Shown: positions 34,477 to 46,558, counted from the stretch's first letter. The stretch: 64,000 nt of DNA from Microbacterium helvum (GCF_014779795.1 NZ_JACXZS010000013.1:62001-126000); one strand, 5' to 3'. Made by a program: numbers and translations. Notes: generated by a model from the sequence alone, not told the origin.

Positions 34477-35631
34477 GTGAAGTTCCACGTCAACCGCGAT
34501 GTGTTCAGCGAAGCCGTGTCGTTCGTCGTCAAGCTCCTGCCTCAGCGAAACCCGCAGCCGATCCTGGCCGGTGTGCTGATCGAGGCATCCGAGGCCGGTC
34601 TCTCGCTCGCGGCATTCGACTACGAGGCCTCCGCACGCACGACGATCGAGGCCACGGTCGACGATCCGGGCACGATCCTGGTCCACGGCCGGCTGCTCTC
34701 CGACATCGCGAGCCGTCTGCCGAATGCGCCGATCCAGATCGAAGTCGACGACGACGGCGGCATCCTGCTCACGTGCGGCTCCGCACGGTTCACGCTCGCC
34801 TCGATGCCGGTGCAGGAGTACCCCGCGATCCCCGAGGTCACCGGCGACTCCGGACTCGTCCCGGCCGAGGACTTCGCCACCGCCATCGCGCAGGTCGCCT
34901 TCGCGGCTTCTCGAGACGACGTCACCCCCGTTCTCACGGGTGTCCAGCTCGAGGTCTCGGGCACGAGCCTGAGCCTCGTCGCAACCGACCGCTACCGCGT
35001 GGCGCTGCGCGAGATCCCGTGGGACGGCGGCACCGCGGCATCCGAAGAGTCGACCACGGCGCTGGTCCCTGCGCGCACCCTCACCGAGGTCGGAAAGACG
35101 TTCGCGCACGGCGGCGACATCTCGATCGCCTTCTCGGGGTCGGGCGACCGCGAGATCATCGCATTCACCGCCGGCAACAAGACGGTCACCTCGCTGCTCA
35201 TCAAGGGCAACTTCCCCCCGGTGCGCCGGCTGTTCCCCGCGCAGACCGAGCACCACGCGGTCGTGAACACCGCCGAACTCGCCGAAGCCGTGCGCCGCGT
35301 CTCGCTGGTGCTCGACCGCTCCGCCCCGCTGCGGTTCACGTTCACGTCCGACAGCGTGTCGATGGATGCCTCCGGCACCGAGCAGGCGCGCGCCACCGAG
35401 TCGGTCGACGCGACCCTCATCGGCGGCGACGACGTGACGCTCGGCCTCAACCCGCAGTACCTGCTCGAGTCGCTCGGCGCGGTGAAGAGCGAATTCGTGC
35501 GGATCACGTTCACCTCGAGCGAGAACGCGAACAAGCTGAGCCCGGTGCTCATCACGCCCCAGACCTCGGTCGACAAGGCCGGCTCGGACTCGTTCCGCTA
35601 CCTGCTGCAGCCCAACCTGCTGCTGCGCTGA
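34477..35631 (+). CDS. dnaN: DNA polymerase III subunit beta (sliding clamp)
   Basis: 384 residues from GTG 34477, with AGAGGGA 6 bases upstream. Forms the dimeric ring that tethers polymerase to DNA. Three clamp domains are readable: MKFHVNRDVFSEAVSFVVKLLP, SMPVQEYPAIPEVTG and LVATDRYRVALREI, then RRLFPAQTEHHAVVN. The C-terminus SFRYLLQPNLLLR is near the usual clamp ending. Confidence 0.97.
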   Translation: MKFHVNRDVFSEAVSFVVKLLPQRNPQPILAGVLIEASEAGLSLAAFDYEASARTTIEATVDDPGTILVHGRLLSDIASRLPNAPIQIEVDDDGGILLTCGSARFTLASMPVQEYPAIPEVTGDSGLVPAEDFATAIAQVAFAASRDDVTPVLTGVQLEVSGTSLSLVATDRYRVALREIPWDGGTAASEESTTALVPARTLTEVGKTFAHGGDISIAFSGSGDREIIAFTAGNKTVTSLLIKGNFPPVRRLFPAQTEHHAVVNTAELAEAVRRVSLVLDRSAPLRFTFTSDSVSMDASGTEQARATESVDATLIGGDDVTLGLNPQYLLESLGAVKSEFVRITFTSSENANKLSPVLITPQTSVDKAGSDSFRYLLQPNLLLR

Positions 35632-35644
35632 CGTCGTGGCCTCT

Positions 35645-35674
35645 GAGCTTGTCGAAGACGGCTTCGACGGGCTC
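35645..35674. repeat. Imperfect palindromic intergenic element
   Basis: GAGCTTGTCGAAG (35645-35657) and CTTCGACGGGCTC (35662-35674) pair at 11 of 13 positions around a 4-base loop, between dnaN and recF. Elements of this type (GAGCTTGTCGAAG with its complement) are common between genes in high-GC bacteria. Confidence 0.6.
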
Positions 35675-35718
35675 GGCGACGTGCGCTCCACGTCGGTGCT
35701 CATCATTAGGCTTGTGCG

Positions 35719-36915
35719 GTGATCGTGGAGCACCTGAGCCTCGTGGACTTCCGCAACTATGCGGAAGCCGAGGTCGAGCTGGGTCCCGGTCCGAACGTCT
35801 TCGTCGGCCGCAACGGCCAGGGCAAGACCAATCTCGCGGAGGCCATCGGCTTCTTCGCCACGCTGGGCTCCCACCGCGTCTCGAGCGATGCGCCGATGGT
35901 GCGCGACGGCGCGGAGGCTGCGATCATCAGGGCGAGACTCGCGCACGGTGACCGCCGCGTGCAGCTCGAGGCCCAGGTCAACCGCCAGGGGTCGAACAAG
36001 GCTCGCGTCAACGGCGCTCCGGTGAAGCCGGCGGAACTGCCGCGCTACGCGCAGGTCGTGCTGTTCGCTCCCGAAGACCTTCAGATCGTTCGGGGCGATC
36101 CGTCAGCCCGTCGCCGGTTCGCCGATCAGCTCCTGGTCCAGCGCGCACCGCGCATGGCGGGAGTGATCGCCGACTACGACCGCGTCCTCAAGCAGCGGAC
36201 GGCGCTGTTGAAGTCGGCCAGGGCGCGTGGCATCCGCGGTGACGCGCTGTCGACCCTCGAGGTGTGGGACGACAAGCTGATCGCCCTCGGCACGCAGCTG
36301 ATCGCCGGTCGGCTCGCCCTCGCCGGCGATCTCGCCGCCCCACTGGCCGCGGCCTACACCGCGATCGCCGGTGCCGACCACGATCCGCAGATCGAATGGG
36401 CGCTGTCGGTCGCCGGAGCCGACACCGGCGAAGACGACGCGGTCGCGTCCTCCACGCAGGCCGCGACGCTCGAGACGACTCAGGATGCCTCCACCTCGCG
36501 CATCGCGGAGCTCTTCCGTCAGGCGCTGGCCGCCAAGCGCACGGCCGAGCTCGATCGCGGACTCACCCTGGTCGGTCCGCATCGCGACGATCTGCTGCTG
36601 CGGATCCGCGGACTGCCGGTCAAGGGCTATGCCTCGCACGGCGAGTCGTGGTCGGTGGCGCTGTCGCTGCGGCTCGCCTCGGCCGAACTGCTGCGCGCGG
36701 ACTCGAGGCTCGGCGATCCGGTGCTGATCCTCGACGACGTCTTCGCCGAGCTCGACGCCGACCGTCGTGCCCGACTCGCGCAGCTCGCCGGCGATTACGA
36801 GCAGGTCGTCGTCACCGCGGCCGTCGAGGGCGATGTCCCCGATGCGCTGCGTGCCCGGATGGTGCGCGTGGAGGCGGGCCGGATCCTCGATCGCGACGGG
36901 GCGAGCGATGTCTGA
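35719..36915 (+). CDS. recF: DNA replication and repair protein RecF
   Basis: 398 residues from GTG 35719. An SMC-like ATPase that helps load RecA at gaps. MIVEHLSLVDFRNYAEAEVELGPG start, Walker A GRNGQGKTNLAEAI, the signature region in GESWSVALSLRLASAELL, and Walker B DPVLILDDVFAELD are present. Its last 8 bases overlap the next gene. Confidence 0.96.
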   Translation: MIVEHLSLVDFRNYAEAEVELGPGPNVFVGRNGQGKTNLAEAIGFFATLGSHRVSSDAPMVRDGAEAAIIRARLAHGDRRVQLEAQVNRQGSNKARVNGAPVKPAELPRYAQVVLFAPEDLQIVRGDPSARRRFADQLLVQRAPRMAGVIADYDRVLKQRTALLKSARARGIRGDALSTLEVWDDKLIALGTQLIAGRLALAGDLAAPLAAAYTAIAGADHDPQIEWALSVAGADTGEDDAVASSTQAATLETTQDASTSRIAELFRQALAAKRTAELDRGLTLVGPHRDDLLLRIRGLPVKGYASHGESWSVALSLRLASAELLRADSRLGDPVLILDDVFAELDADRRARLAQLAGDYEQVVVTAAVEGDVPDALRARMVRVEAGRILDRDGASDV

Positions 36916-37453
36916 CGCGTCGAACCGCATGCGGGGCGAACAGCCGCGGGGTGCGGCATCCGGTTCCGAAGGCGGCGCGGGCGTTCCGGAGACGATCGCG
37001 ACCTATCTTCGACTCCGCGGGCTCGAGCCGTCGGCGCGGTCGTATCGCAAGCGCCGTCGGCGCACCGAGGACGATGACAACATCCCATTCGCCCCCGGCC
37101 GTGACCCGAAGGGCGTGGCCGATGTGCTCGCCGATCTCACCCGTGAGGCGGGGTGGAACTCGCAGCTGGCACGCGAGGACGTCGTTCGCGCCTGGGATGA
37201 GGTGGCGGGCGTCGACACCGCGCGGCACACGAGGCCGGTGGCATTCTCAGAGGGCACGCTGACGGTCCAGGCCGACTCGACGGCGTGGGCCAAGCAGCTG
37301 CAGCTGATGCGTGCGCAGATCCTGTCGGAGATCGTCAGACGCTTTCCCGAAGCGGGTGTGGACGCGGTGCGGTTCATCGGGCCGGACGTCCCCTCCTGGA
37401 AATGGGGTCCCAGAACCATTCCAGGGCGCGGCCCGCGCGATACCTACGGTTAG
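36908..37453 (+). CDS. DUF721 family protein (DciA-like helicase loader)
   Basis: 181 residues from ATG 36908, overlapping recF by 8 bases. After a variable N-terminus and basic linker (SYRKRRRR), the DUF721 domain spans about residues 70-160: LREAGW-like TREAGWNSQLAREDVVRAWDEVAG, then LTVQADSTAWAKQLQLMRAQIL. DUF721 proteins include DciA, which loads or activates the replicative helicase in bacteria lacking DnaC. The recF-gyrB position is typical for actinobacteria. Confidence 0.88.
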   Translation: MSDASNRMRGEQPRGAASGSEGGAGVPETIATYLRLRGLEPSARSYRKRRRRTEDDDNIPFAPGRDPKGVADVLADLTREAGWNSQLAREDVVRAWDEVAGVDTARHTRPVAFSEGTLTVQADSTAWAKQLQLMRAQILSEIVRRFPEAGVDAVRFIGPDVPSWKWGPRTIPGRGPRDTYG

Positions 37454-37573
37454 GCCACCTCAGGAGCTGTCCGCGACGATTTCAGGGCGTCACAGGGGCG
37501 CAGAACGTCGTAATCGACTCGTTACCCGGTAGACTGTCAGGGCCCCTTCGAAGGATTTGGAGCCATCGAGAAG

Positions 37574-39619
37574 ATGACGTCTGACAACCCCGACAACGTG
37601 TCCGAGGAACCCGAAACGCCCGCAACGGCTCCGACAGGTTCTCCCAGTGACTACGGGGCCGACGCCATCCAGGTGCTCGAGGGCCTCGAGGCCGTCCGCA
37701 AGCGCCCCGGCATGTACATCGGCTCGACCGGTCCCCGCGGTCTGCACCACCTCGTGTACGAGATCGTCGACAACTCCGTCGATGAGGCCCTCGCCGGTGC
37801 GAACGACGCCATTCTCGTGACGATCCTCGCCGACGGCGGCATCCGCGTCATCGACTTCGGCCGCGGCATCCCCATCGACCCGCACTCCTCCGACCCCTCG
37901 AAGTCCACCGTCGAGGTCGTCCTCACGATCCTGCACGCCGGTGGGAAGTTCGGTGGCGGCGGGTATGCGGTGTCGGGCGGTCTGCACGGCGTCGGCTCCT
38001 CGGTCGTGAACGCCCTCTCGACCCGGTTCGAGGTGGAGATCAGACGCCAGGGGTATGTCTGGCGGCACAGCTTCGCCGACGGCGGCCGCCCGCAGCAGAA
38101 GCTCGAGCGCGGCGAGGCGACCGACGAGACCGGCACGACGATCACGTTCTGGCCGGACCCGGCGATCTTCACCGAGACCGTCGAGTTCGACTACGACACC
38201 CTGCGCACCCGCTTCCAGCAGATGGCGTTCCTCAACAAGGGCCTTCGCATCGAGCTGCGCGACGAGCGCCCCTCCGCTCTCGTCGAGGAAGAGATCGACG
38301 GCACGATCGTCACGAAGCAGCGCGAGGACTCGTTCCTCTACGAGCGCGGCCTGGTCGACTACGTCGAGTACCTCAACCACGCGCGTCGCGCCGAGGTCGT
38401 CAACGACGAGGTCATCGCATTCGAATCGGAGGACAAGGAGCGCAAGATCTCGCTCGAGGTCGCGATGCAGTGGACGACGGGTTACACCGAGAACGTCTTC
38501 ACCTACGCGAACACGATCAACACGCACGAGGGCGGCACGCACGAAGAGGGGTTCCGCGCGGCGCTCACGACTCTCGTCAACCGCTATGCGCGTGCCAACA
38601 ACCTGCTCAAGGAGAAGGACGAGAACCTCTCGGGCGACGACGTGCGCGAAGGCCTCACCGCGGTCATCTCGATCAAGCTGGGCGAGCCGCAGTTCGAGGG
38701 CCAGACCAAGACCAAGCTCGGCAACACCGAGGCTAAGGCCTTCACGCAGAAGGTCGTCGGCGACCAGCTCGGCGACTGGTTCGACCGCAACCCGGTGCAG
38801 GCCAAGAACGTCATCCGCAAGGCGATCGACGCCGCGACCGCGCGCATGGCGGCCCGCAAGGCCCGCGAGACCGCGCGCCGCAAGAGCGTCTTCGAATCGG
38901 CGGCGATGCCCGACAAGCTGAAGGACTGCACGAGCAAGGACCCGTCGATCAGCGAGATCTTCCTGGTCGAGGGCGACTCGGCCGGCGGCTCGGCGGTGCA
39001 GGGGCGCGATCCGCACACGCAGGCGATCCTGGCGCTGCGCGGCAAGATCCTCAACGTCGAGCGCGCGCGCCTCGACAAGGCGCTCGGCAACCGCGAGGTG
39101 CAGGCCATGATCCAGGCCTTCGGCACGGGCATCGGCGAGGACTTCAACATCGACAAGGCGCGGTATCACAAGATCGTGCTGATGGCCGATGCCGACGTTG
39201 ACGGCCAGCACATCACGACGCTGCTGCTCACGATGCTGTTCCGCTACATGCGCGGGCTCATCGAAGCCGGCTTCGTGTATCTCGCGATGCCGCCGCTGTA
39301 CCGGCTCAAGTGGACCAACGCCGCCCACGAGTACGTGTACTCCGACAAGGAGCGCGATGCGCTGCTGGAGCACGGCCTCGCGAACGGCAAGCGGATCCCG
39401 AAGGAGGGCATCCAGCGCTACAAGGGTCTCGGCGAGATGAACGCCAAAGAGCTGTGGGAGACCACGATGGACCACACCACGCGGACGCTCCGGCAGGTGA
39501 CCATCGACGACGCCGCTGCTGCGGACGAGATCTTCTCGGTCCTCATGGGCGAGGACGTCGAGTCCCGCCGCACGTTCATCCAGCGCAACGCCAAGGACGT
39601 CCGCTTCCTGGATATCTAA
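37574..39619 (+). CDS. gyrB: DNA gyrase subunit B
   Basis: 681 residues. ATPase subunit of the supercoiling topoisomerase. GHKL motifs are HHLVYEIVDNSVDEA, VIDFGRGIPID and GGGGYAVSGGLHGVGSSVVNALS. The Toprim domain has EIFLVEGDSAGGSA and ADADVDGQHI. The C-terminus RRTFIQRNAKDVRFLDI is standard. The 120-base gap after the DUF721 gene should hold its promoter. Confidence 0.98.
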   Translation: MTSDNPDNVSEEPETPATAPTGSPSDYGADAIQVLEGLEAVRKRPGMYIGSTGPRGLHHLVYEIVDNSVDEALAGANDAILVTILADGGIRVIDFGRGIPIDPHSSDPSKSTVEVVLTILHAGGKFGGGGYAVSGGLHGVGSSVVNALSTRFEVEIRRQGYVWRHSFADGGRPQQKLERGEATDETGTTITFWPDPAIFTETVEFDYDTLRTRFQQMAFLNKGLRIELRDERPSALVEEEIDGTIVTKQREDSFLYERGLVDYVEYLNHARRAEVVNDEVIAFESEDKERKISLEVAMQWTTGYTENVFTYANTINTHEGGTHEEGFRAALTTLVNRYARANNLLKEKDENLSGDDVREGLTAVISIKLGEPQFEGQTKTKLGNTEAKAFTQKVVGDQLGDWFDRNPVQAKNVIRKAIDAATARMAARKARETARRKSVFESAAMPDKLKDCTSKDPSISEIFLVEGDSAGGSAVQGRDPHTQAILALRGKILNVERARLDKALGNREVQAMIQAFGTGIGEDFNIDKARYHKIVLMADADVDGQHITTLLLTMLFRYMRGLIEAGFVYLAMPPLYRLKWTNAAHEYVYSDKERDALLEHGLANGKRIPKEGIQRYKGLGEMNAKELWETTMDHTTRTLRQVTIDDAAAADEIFSVLMGEDVESRRTFIQRNAKDVRFLDI

Positions 39620-39700
39620 CGGCGAGCGAAGCGAGGTGCGCCCCGGTCGTTGAGCGAGCGAAGCGAGTCGAAACGCAGAGCCGAAACGTCGTAAGCCGCC
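39620..39700. repeat. GAGCG-rich REP-like element between gyrB and gyrA
   Basis: GGCGAGCGAAGCGAGG at 39621 and CGTTGAGCGAGCGAAGCGAG at 39648 resemble the element repeated at 15929-16200 near parB (GTTGAGCGAAGCGAGGAACG). GCGAGCGAAGCGAG recurs with internal GAGCG/CGAAG symmetry. Probably members of one family of intergenic repeats in this genome. Confidence 0.6.
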
Positions 39701-39752
39701 CTCGAGACCTCGCCCAAATCATATCGAAACGTAACGAAGAATCGAAGTACAC

Positions 39753-42379
<2,627 letters not shown>

Positions 42380-42383
<4 letters not shown>

Positions 42384-42784
42384 GCACAGTAGCCGACAAG
42401 CTCGCCAAGAAGTCCAGTCACAAGACGAGCGCCAAGCAGGTCCGCCTGCGCCTCGTGTACGTGGACTTCTGGTCCGCGGTGAAGCTGTCGTTCCTGGCAG
42501 CGATCGCGATCGCGGTGGTGACGGTGGTCGCCTTCGTGATGGTGTACCTGGTCGTCTCGACCACGGGCCTGATCGGCAAGGCAGACGAGTTCTTCTCGAG
42601 CTTCTCGGACGGCAGCGTCCTGCTGTCGGACTTCGTGAGCTTCCCGCAGGTGCTGGCGTTCTCCGCCGTGGTGGCGATCCTGAACCTCGTCGTCGTGACG
42701 GTGCTGGGCGCCGTCGTGGCGGGCATCTACAACCTGGCCGTCAAGGTCACCGGCGGTCTGCTGGTCGGGTTCACCTCGAACTGA
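42380..42784 (+). CDS. DUF3566 transmembrane protein
   Basis: 134 residues starting in the gyrA stop (ATGA). A basic N-terminus (KLAKKSSHKTSAKQVRLRLVYVDFWSAVKLSFL) precedes two long membrane helices (residues ~37-62 and ~92-118). This is the conserved DUF3566 protein found directly after gyrA in actinobacteria; function unknown, probably coupled to the same transcript. Confidence 0.92.
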
Positions 42785-42795
42785 CGCGACACGAC

Positions 42796-42836
42796 GAGCG
42801 CCGGCATCCATTTCTCTCGAAGGGATGCCGGCGCTC
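42796..42836. terminator. Bidirectional hairpin terminator
   Basis: 14-bp perfect stem (42796-42809 with 42823-42836, GAGCGCCGGCATCC and complement), 13-base loop, between convergent DUF3566 and VIT1 genes. No long T-run on either side. Confidence 0.75.
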
Positions 42837-42846
42837 CGTCGTTCCG

Positions 42847-43560
42847 TCAGACGATGGTGGTGCCGAGCAGGGTGCCGATCGCCCAGGTGGCCGCGAGGGC
42901 GAGCGCGCCGCCGAGGACGAGACGGGATGCCGCACGCACCCGCGGAGCTCCGCCGAGCTGGGCTGACACGGTGCCGGTCGCAGCGAGGGCGATGAGCACG
43001 GCGACGAAGGTGACCGGCACCCGCCATTCGGGCGGCGGCAACAGGATCGCGAGCAGCGGCAGCAGCGCACCGAGCGTGAACGAGACGGCAGACGACAGCG
43101 CGGCATGCCAGGGGTTCACGAGATCGTCCTGGTCGATGTGCAGCTCCACCTCGAGATGCGCCGACAGCGCGTCGTGCGCGGTCAGCTCGACCGCGACCTG
43201 GCGTGCTGTCGCCTCCGACAGCCCGCGCTCACGATACAGCTGGGTGAGCTCTTCGAGCTCTTCGTCGGGCATGTCACGCAGTTCTGCGCGCTCCTTGGCG
43301 ATCAGGGCGCGCTCAGAGTCCCGCTGACTGCTGACCGAGACGTACTCGCCGAGCGCCATCGAGATCGCGCCGCCCACCAGTCCCGCGATTCCGGCGGTGA
43401 ACAGCGCGCCGATATCGGTGGTGGCGCCGGCGACGCCGACGACCAGCGCGGCGACCGACACGATGCCGTCGTTCGCGCCCAGGACGCCGGCTCGCAGCCA
43501 GTTCAGGCGCTGGCCGAGTCCGGTGCCGTGCGGTTCGTCAGGGTGCGGCTGAGCGGTCAC
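42847..43560 (-). CDS. VIT1/CCC1-family iron/manganese transporter
   Basis: 237 residues from GTG 43560; the longer frame upstream is not supported. Motifs of the vacuolar iron transporter family are GVLGANDGIVSVAALVVGVAGA, the metal-handling helix GAISMALGEYVSVSSQRDSERA, and acidic residues in the cytosolic loop (ELRDMPDEELEELTQLYRERGLSEATA). Five hydrophobic segments. Probably removes excess iron or manganese from the cytosol; direction and metal are inferred from relatives. Confidence 0.88.
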   Translation of the reverse strand: MTAQPHPDEPHGTGLGQRLNWLRAGVLGANDGIVSVAALVVGVAGATTDIGALFTAGIAGLVGGAISMALGEYVSVSSQRDSERALIAKERAELRDMPDEELEELTQLYRERGLSEATARQVAVELTAHDALSAHLEVELHIDQDDLVNPWHAALSSAVSFTLGALLPLLAILLPPPEWRVPVTFVAVLIALAATGTVSAQLGGAPRVRAASRLVLGGALALAATWAIGTLLGTTIV

Positions 43561-43647
43561 GGCCCCAGTCAACCAGTACGATTCGTGAAATCCGCGATCG
43601 TCGGGTAAAGTCTTGGAGGTTGCGGAGCGCAAGCGAAGCACACATTC

Positions 43648-43721
43648 GGGGCTATAGCTCAGGCGGTTAGAGCGCTTCACTGATAATGAAGAGGTCCCAG
43701 GTTCAAGTCCTGGTAGCCCCA
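43648..43721 (+). tRNA. tRNA-Ile (anticodon GAT)
   Basis: 74 bases. Acceptor GGGGCTA pairs with TAGCCCC, D-arm TAGCTCAGGCGGTTAGAGC, anticodon loop CTGATAA with GAT at 43682-43684, T-arm GGTTCAAGTCC. CCA is not encoded (ends CCCCA then CAG). The gyrA-DUF3566-tRNA-Ile-tRNA-Ala arrangement is conserved in actinobacteria. Confidence 0.97.
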
Positions 43722-43814
43722 CAGGCGATTGAGGCGAGCGCAGCGATGCTTGCATCACTGCCGAGCCGATTGAGTCCTGTTGAGCGGACGAAGTCCGCGA
43801 TCACCGTAAGCCCC

Positions 43815-43887
43815 GGGGCCTTAGCTCAGTTGGTAGAGCGCCTGCTTTGCAAGCAGGATGTCAGGAGTTCGAATCTCCTAGGCTCCA
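43815..43887 (+). tRNA. tRNA-Ala (anticodon TGC)
   Basis: 73 bases. Acceptor GGGGCCT pairs with AGGCTCC (one G-T), anticodon stem CCTGC/GCAGG with loop TTTGCAA and TGC at 43848-43850, T-arm GAGTTCGAATCTC. 93 bases after tRNA-Ile; probably co-transcribed. Confidence 0.97.
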
Positions 43888-43895
43888 CAGCACGT

Positions 43896-43940
43896 CAGAA
43901 CCCCGGAATCCCGCGTTTGCCGCCAGATTCCGGGGTTCTG
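43896..43940. terminator. Terminator shared by tRNA-Ala and the GH51 gene
   Basis: 15-bp perfect inverted repeat (43896-43910 with 43926-43940, core CCCCGGAATC), 15-base loop, followed on the plus strand by TCCTTT. It starts 9 bases after the tRNA and ends 10 bases before the GH51 stop. Confidence 0.85.
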
Positions 43941-43949
43941 TCCTTTCGC

Positions 43950-45476
43950 TCACCGCAGGTCGAGGCTGACGGTGACGTAGGAGTGCGCGGGCAGGTCGAG
44001 CTCGAACCCGCGCGGGTGCGACCGCACGCCGTCGTGCGCGGTCGGCGCGACGGCGTCGAGCCGCTCCGGGGTGTTGTGCGCGTCGAGCGCTGGCGCGGTC
44101 AGCACCCGCACCTCGTACCCGACGACGTCGCGTCCGCGCAGGTCGAGCACGATCGTGCGATCGGTGTCGACATCGAGGTTCGACAACGAGACGAGCGCGG
44201 AGTCGCCCTTGACCGAGGCGGATGCCGAGACCAGCGGCAGCTCCGCCCCCTCCACCGTGCGGGTGTCCACGTCGCGCAGGTGCACCGCGAGGGCGGAGGC
44301 GTCGTGGTGCCCGGCGTTCATGGCGAACACGTGGTACGTCGGGGTGAGCACCAGCGCACCCGAGTCGGGGTCGGTGAGGATCATCGCCTGCAGCACATTG
44401 ACCGTCTGCGCGATGTTCGCCATCACGACCCGCTCCGCGTGCCTGTGGAAGGCGTCGAAGTGCACCGAGGCGACGAGGGCGTCGCGCAGCGTGTTCTGCT
44501 GGTACAGGAACCCCGGGTTGGTGCCCTTGGCGACGTTCCACCAGGTACCCCACTCGTCGACGACCAGGCCCACCTTGCGGTGCGGGTCGTACCGGTCCAT
44601 CACCGTCGAGTGGCGGGTGAGGAGCTCGTCCATGCGGTGCGCCCTGGCCATCGCCGTGTACCACTCGTCCGTGCTGAACTCAGTGGCATCGCCCTTGTCG
44701 CCCCAGGTGCCGGTCATCGTGTAGTAATGCAGCGACACCGCTTGGAACGGGCGGGGGGGCTCCGCAGGGTCGGCGGCCAGGTCGTCGAACGAGCGCATCA
44801 AGGTCTCGGTCCAGTGCAGGTCCGCGTCGCTTGCGCCGGCCGCGACCCGGTACAGCTCGTTGCCGCCGTGGTTGCGCGAGTACGTGGCGTATTGCCGGGC
44901 CAGCGAAGCGAACTGCTCCACCCGCAGGTTCCCGCCGCATCCCCAGGCCTCGTTCCCCAGCCCCCAGAACGGCACCCGCCACGGCTCGTCGCGCCCGTTC
45001 GCCCGGCGCAGCGCCGCCATGGGGGAGTCGTCCGCCCGGGTCAGGTACTCGACCCACTCCGACATCTCCTGGACCGTCCCGGAGCCGACGTTCCCCGACA
45101 CGTAGGGGGCGGCGTCGAGCAGCTCGCACAGGTCCATGAACTCGTGGGTGCCGAACGCGTTGTCCTCCACCACGTCTCCCCAATGCGAGTTGACCATCCG
45201 CGGCCGCTGGTCGCGGGGACCGATCCCGTCACGCCAGTGGTAGTCGTCGGCGAAGCAGCCGCCGGGCCAGCGCAGGTTCGGGATCTGCAGGGCCCGCAGG
45301 GCCGCCACGACATCGGATCGGATGCCGCGCACGTTCGGGATGGGCGAGTCCTCTCCCACCCAGAATCCGCCGTAGATGCACCGTCCCAGGTGCTCCGCGA
45401 AGTGCCCGTACACGTGTCGACTGATCGTCGCCCCGGGAACGTCGAGGTCGATGATCGCTGTCGCAGTGGTCGCCAT
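43950..45476 (-). CDS. GH51 alpha-L-arabinofuranosidase
   Basis: 508 residues from ATG 45476. Removes arabinofuranosyl side chains from arabinoxylan or arabinan oligosaccharides; no signal peptide, so intracellular. ISRHVYGHFAEHLGRCIYGGFW and NLRWPGGCFADDYHWRDGIGP are family hallmarks. Acid/base Glu176 is in GLGNEAWGCGG and nucleophile Glu308 in VDEWGTWW. The C-terminal beta-sandwich ends the chain. It lies downstream of, and is probably co-transcribed with, the LacI regulator. Confidence 0.95.
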   Translation of the reverse strand: MATTATAIIDLDVPGATISRHVYGHFAEHLGRCIYGGFWVGEDSPIPNVRGIRSDVVAALRALQIPNLRWPGGCFADDYHWRDGIGPRDQRPRMVNSHWGDVVEDNAFGTHEFMDLCELLDAAPYVSGNVGSGTVQEMSEWVEYLTRADDSPMAALRRANGRDEPWRVPFWGLGNEAWGCGGNLRVEQFASLARQYATYSRNHGGNELYRVAAGASDADLHWTETLMRSFDDLAADPAEPPRPFQAVSLHYYTMTGTWGDKGDATEFSTDEWYTAMARAHRMDELLTRHSTVMDRYDPHRKVGLVVDEWGTWWNVAKGTNPGFLYQQNTLRDALVASVHFDAFHRHAERVVMANIAQTVNVLQAMILTDPDSGALVLTPTYHVFAMNAGHHDASALAVHLRDVDTRTVEGAELPLVSASASVKGDSALVSLSNLDVDTDRTIVLDLRGRDVVGYEVRVLTAPALDAHNTPERLDAVAPTAHDGVRSHPRGFELDLPAHSYVTVSLDLR

Positions 45477-45544
45477 ATGTCTTCCTGTCGTCGGATGATC
45501 TGCAGAACGGGTCGCGCGGTCCGGGCGCGCCTCGGTGAAGCGGG

Positions 45545-46558
45545 CTACGCCTGGCCGCGGGTGGATCCGCGCACGACGAGTCGGACGGGAATGACGACGT
45601 GCTCGGCCGGACCGTCCCACCCCGCGATCCTCCGGTGCAGTATCCCGACGGCCTTCTCGGCGAGCTCCTCGTGGTTGGCGTCGACCGAGGTGAGACCGGG
45701 CGGGACGAACTGCGCCATCTCGAGGTTGTCGAACCCTGTGACCTGGACGTCCTCGGGAATGCGCAGCCCGCGCTCCGACAGCGCCGAGATTGCTCCGAGC
45801 GCGACGACATCGGTGGTCGAGAAGACCCCGTCGAAGGGCAGACCCGAGTCGATGACCGCCAGCAGCGCGTCCCGCGCCGCGGCGGAACTGTATACGGGGA
45901 ACGGCACCACGTACCGCGGGTCCACGCCCAGGCCGGCGTCGGTCATGGCACGCTCCCATCCCAGACGGCGGTCCGACGACATCGTGTGCCCGGGGTCGAT
46001 CGTGCCGCCCAACGCCACGATGCGCCGGGAGCCGCCGTCGATCATGTGCGCCGTGGCGAGCCGGGCCCCTTCCTCATTCGCGAGCCGCACGTGATCGAAA
46101 CGCTCGGGCGCGTCGCGCTCCCCGAGCAGGACGAGGGGCTTCGCGGTGCGAACTCGCTCCAGCCGGTCTGAATCGAGCCCGGCCACAGACAGCAGCACGC
46201 CGTCGTACAGGTGCAGGCGCGCGGCGCTCAGCGCCTCCATCTCCTCCTCGGGGCTCGCGGCCGTGCGCGCGAGCACGAGGTGGCGCCCTTCTGCCTCGAT
46301 CGGCAGCGCGAGCCTGTCGGCCACCTCACCGAAGTAGTCGTGGAATGACGGGGCGATGAAGGCGATGGTGTCCGTCCGTCCGGCCCGCAGATGGCGTGCC
46401 GTCAGATTGACCTGGTACCCGAGCTCGTCGACCGCAGCCATGACACGGGCACGGGTCGGCTCGCCGACCGGAAGCCGATCGTTGAGGACGTTCGACACCG
46501 TCATGACCGAGACGCCCGCCGCACGAGCGACGTCCGCCATCCTCACTATCAAACCCAT
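45545..46558 (-). CDS. LacI-family transcriptional regulator
   Basis: 337 residues from ATG 46558 with a G-rich tract just upstream (ATG 46540 is an alternative). The N-terminal helix-turn-helix MADVARAAGVSVMTVSNVLNDRLPVGEPTRARV is classic LacI, followed by the hinge helix and a periplasmic-binding-protein-like effector domain (VFSTTDVVALGAISALSERGLRIPEDVQVTGFDNLEMAQFVPPGLTSV). It is divergent from the ABC importer and upstream of GH51, so it probably represses both until a pentose-containing sugar binds. Confidence 0.93.
   Translation of the reverse strand: MGLIVRMADVARAAGVSVMTVSNVLNDRLPVGEPTRARVMAAVDELGYQVNLTARHLRAGRTDTIAFIAPSFHDYFGEVADRLALPIEAEGRHLVLARTAASPEEEMEALSAARLHLYDGVLLSVAGLDSDRLERVRTAKPLVLLGERDAPERFDHVRLANEEGARLATAHMIDGGSRRIVALGGTIDPGHTMSSDRRLGWERAMTDAGLGVDPRYVVPFPVYSSAAARDALLAVIDSGLPFDGVFSTTDVVALGAISALSERGLRIPEDVQVTGFDNLEMAQFVPPGLTSVDANHEELAEKAVGILHRRIAGWDGPAEHVVIPVRLVVRGSTRGQA

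Noticed and set aside
43686..46094. 802-codon plus-strand frame over tRNA-Ala, GH51 and LacI
   Set aside because: Antisense to GH51 and LacI, both of which have complete catalytic or DNA-binding motifs.
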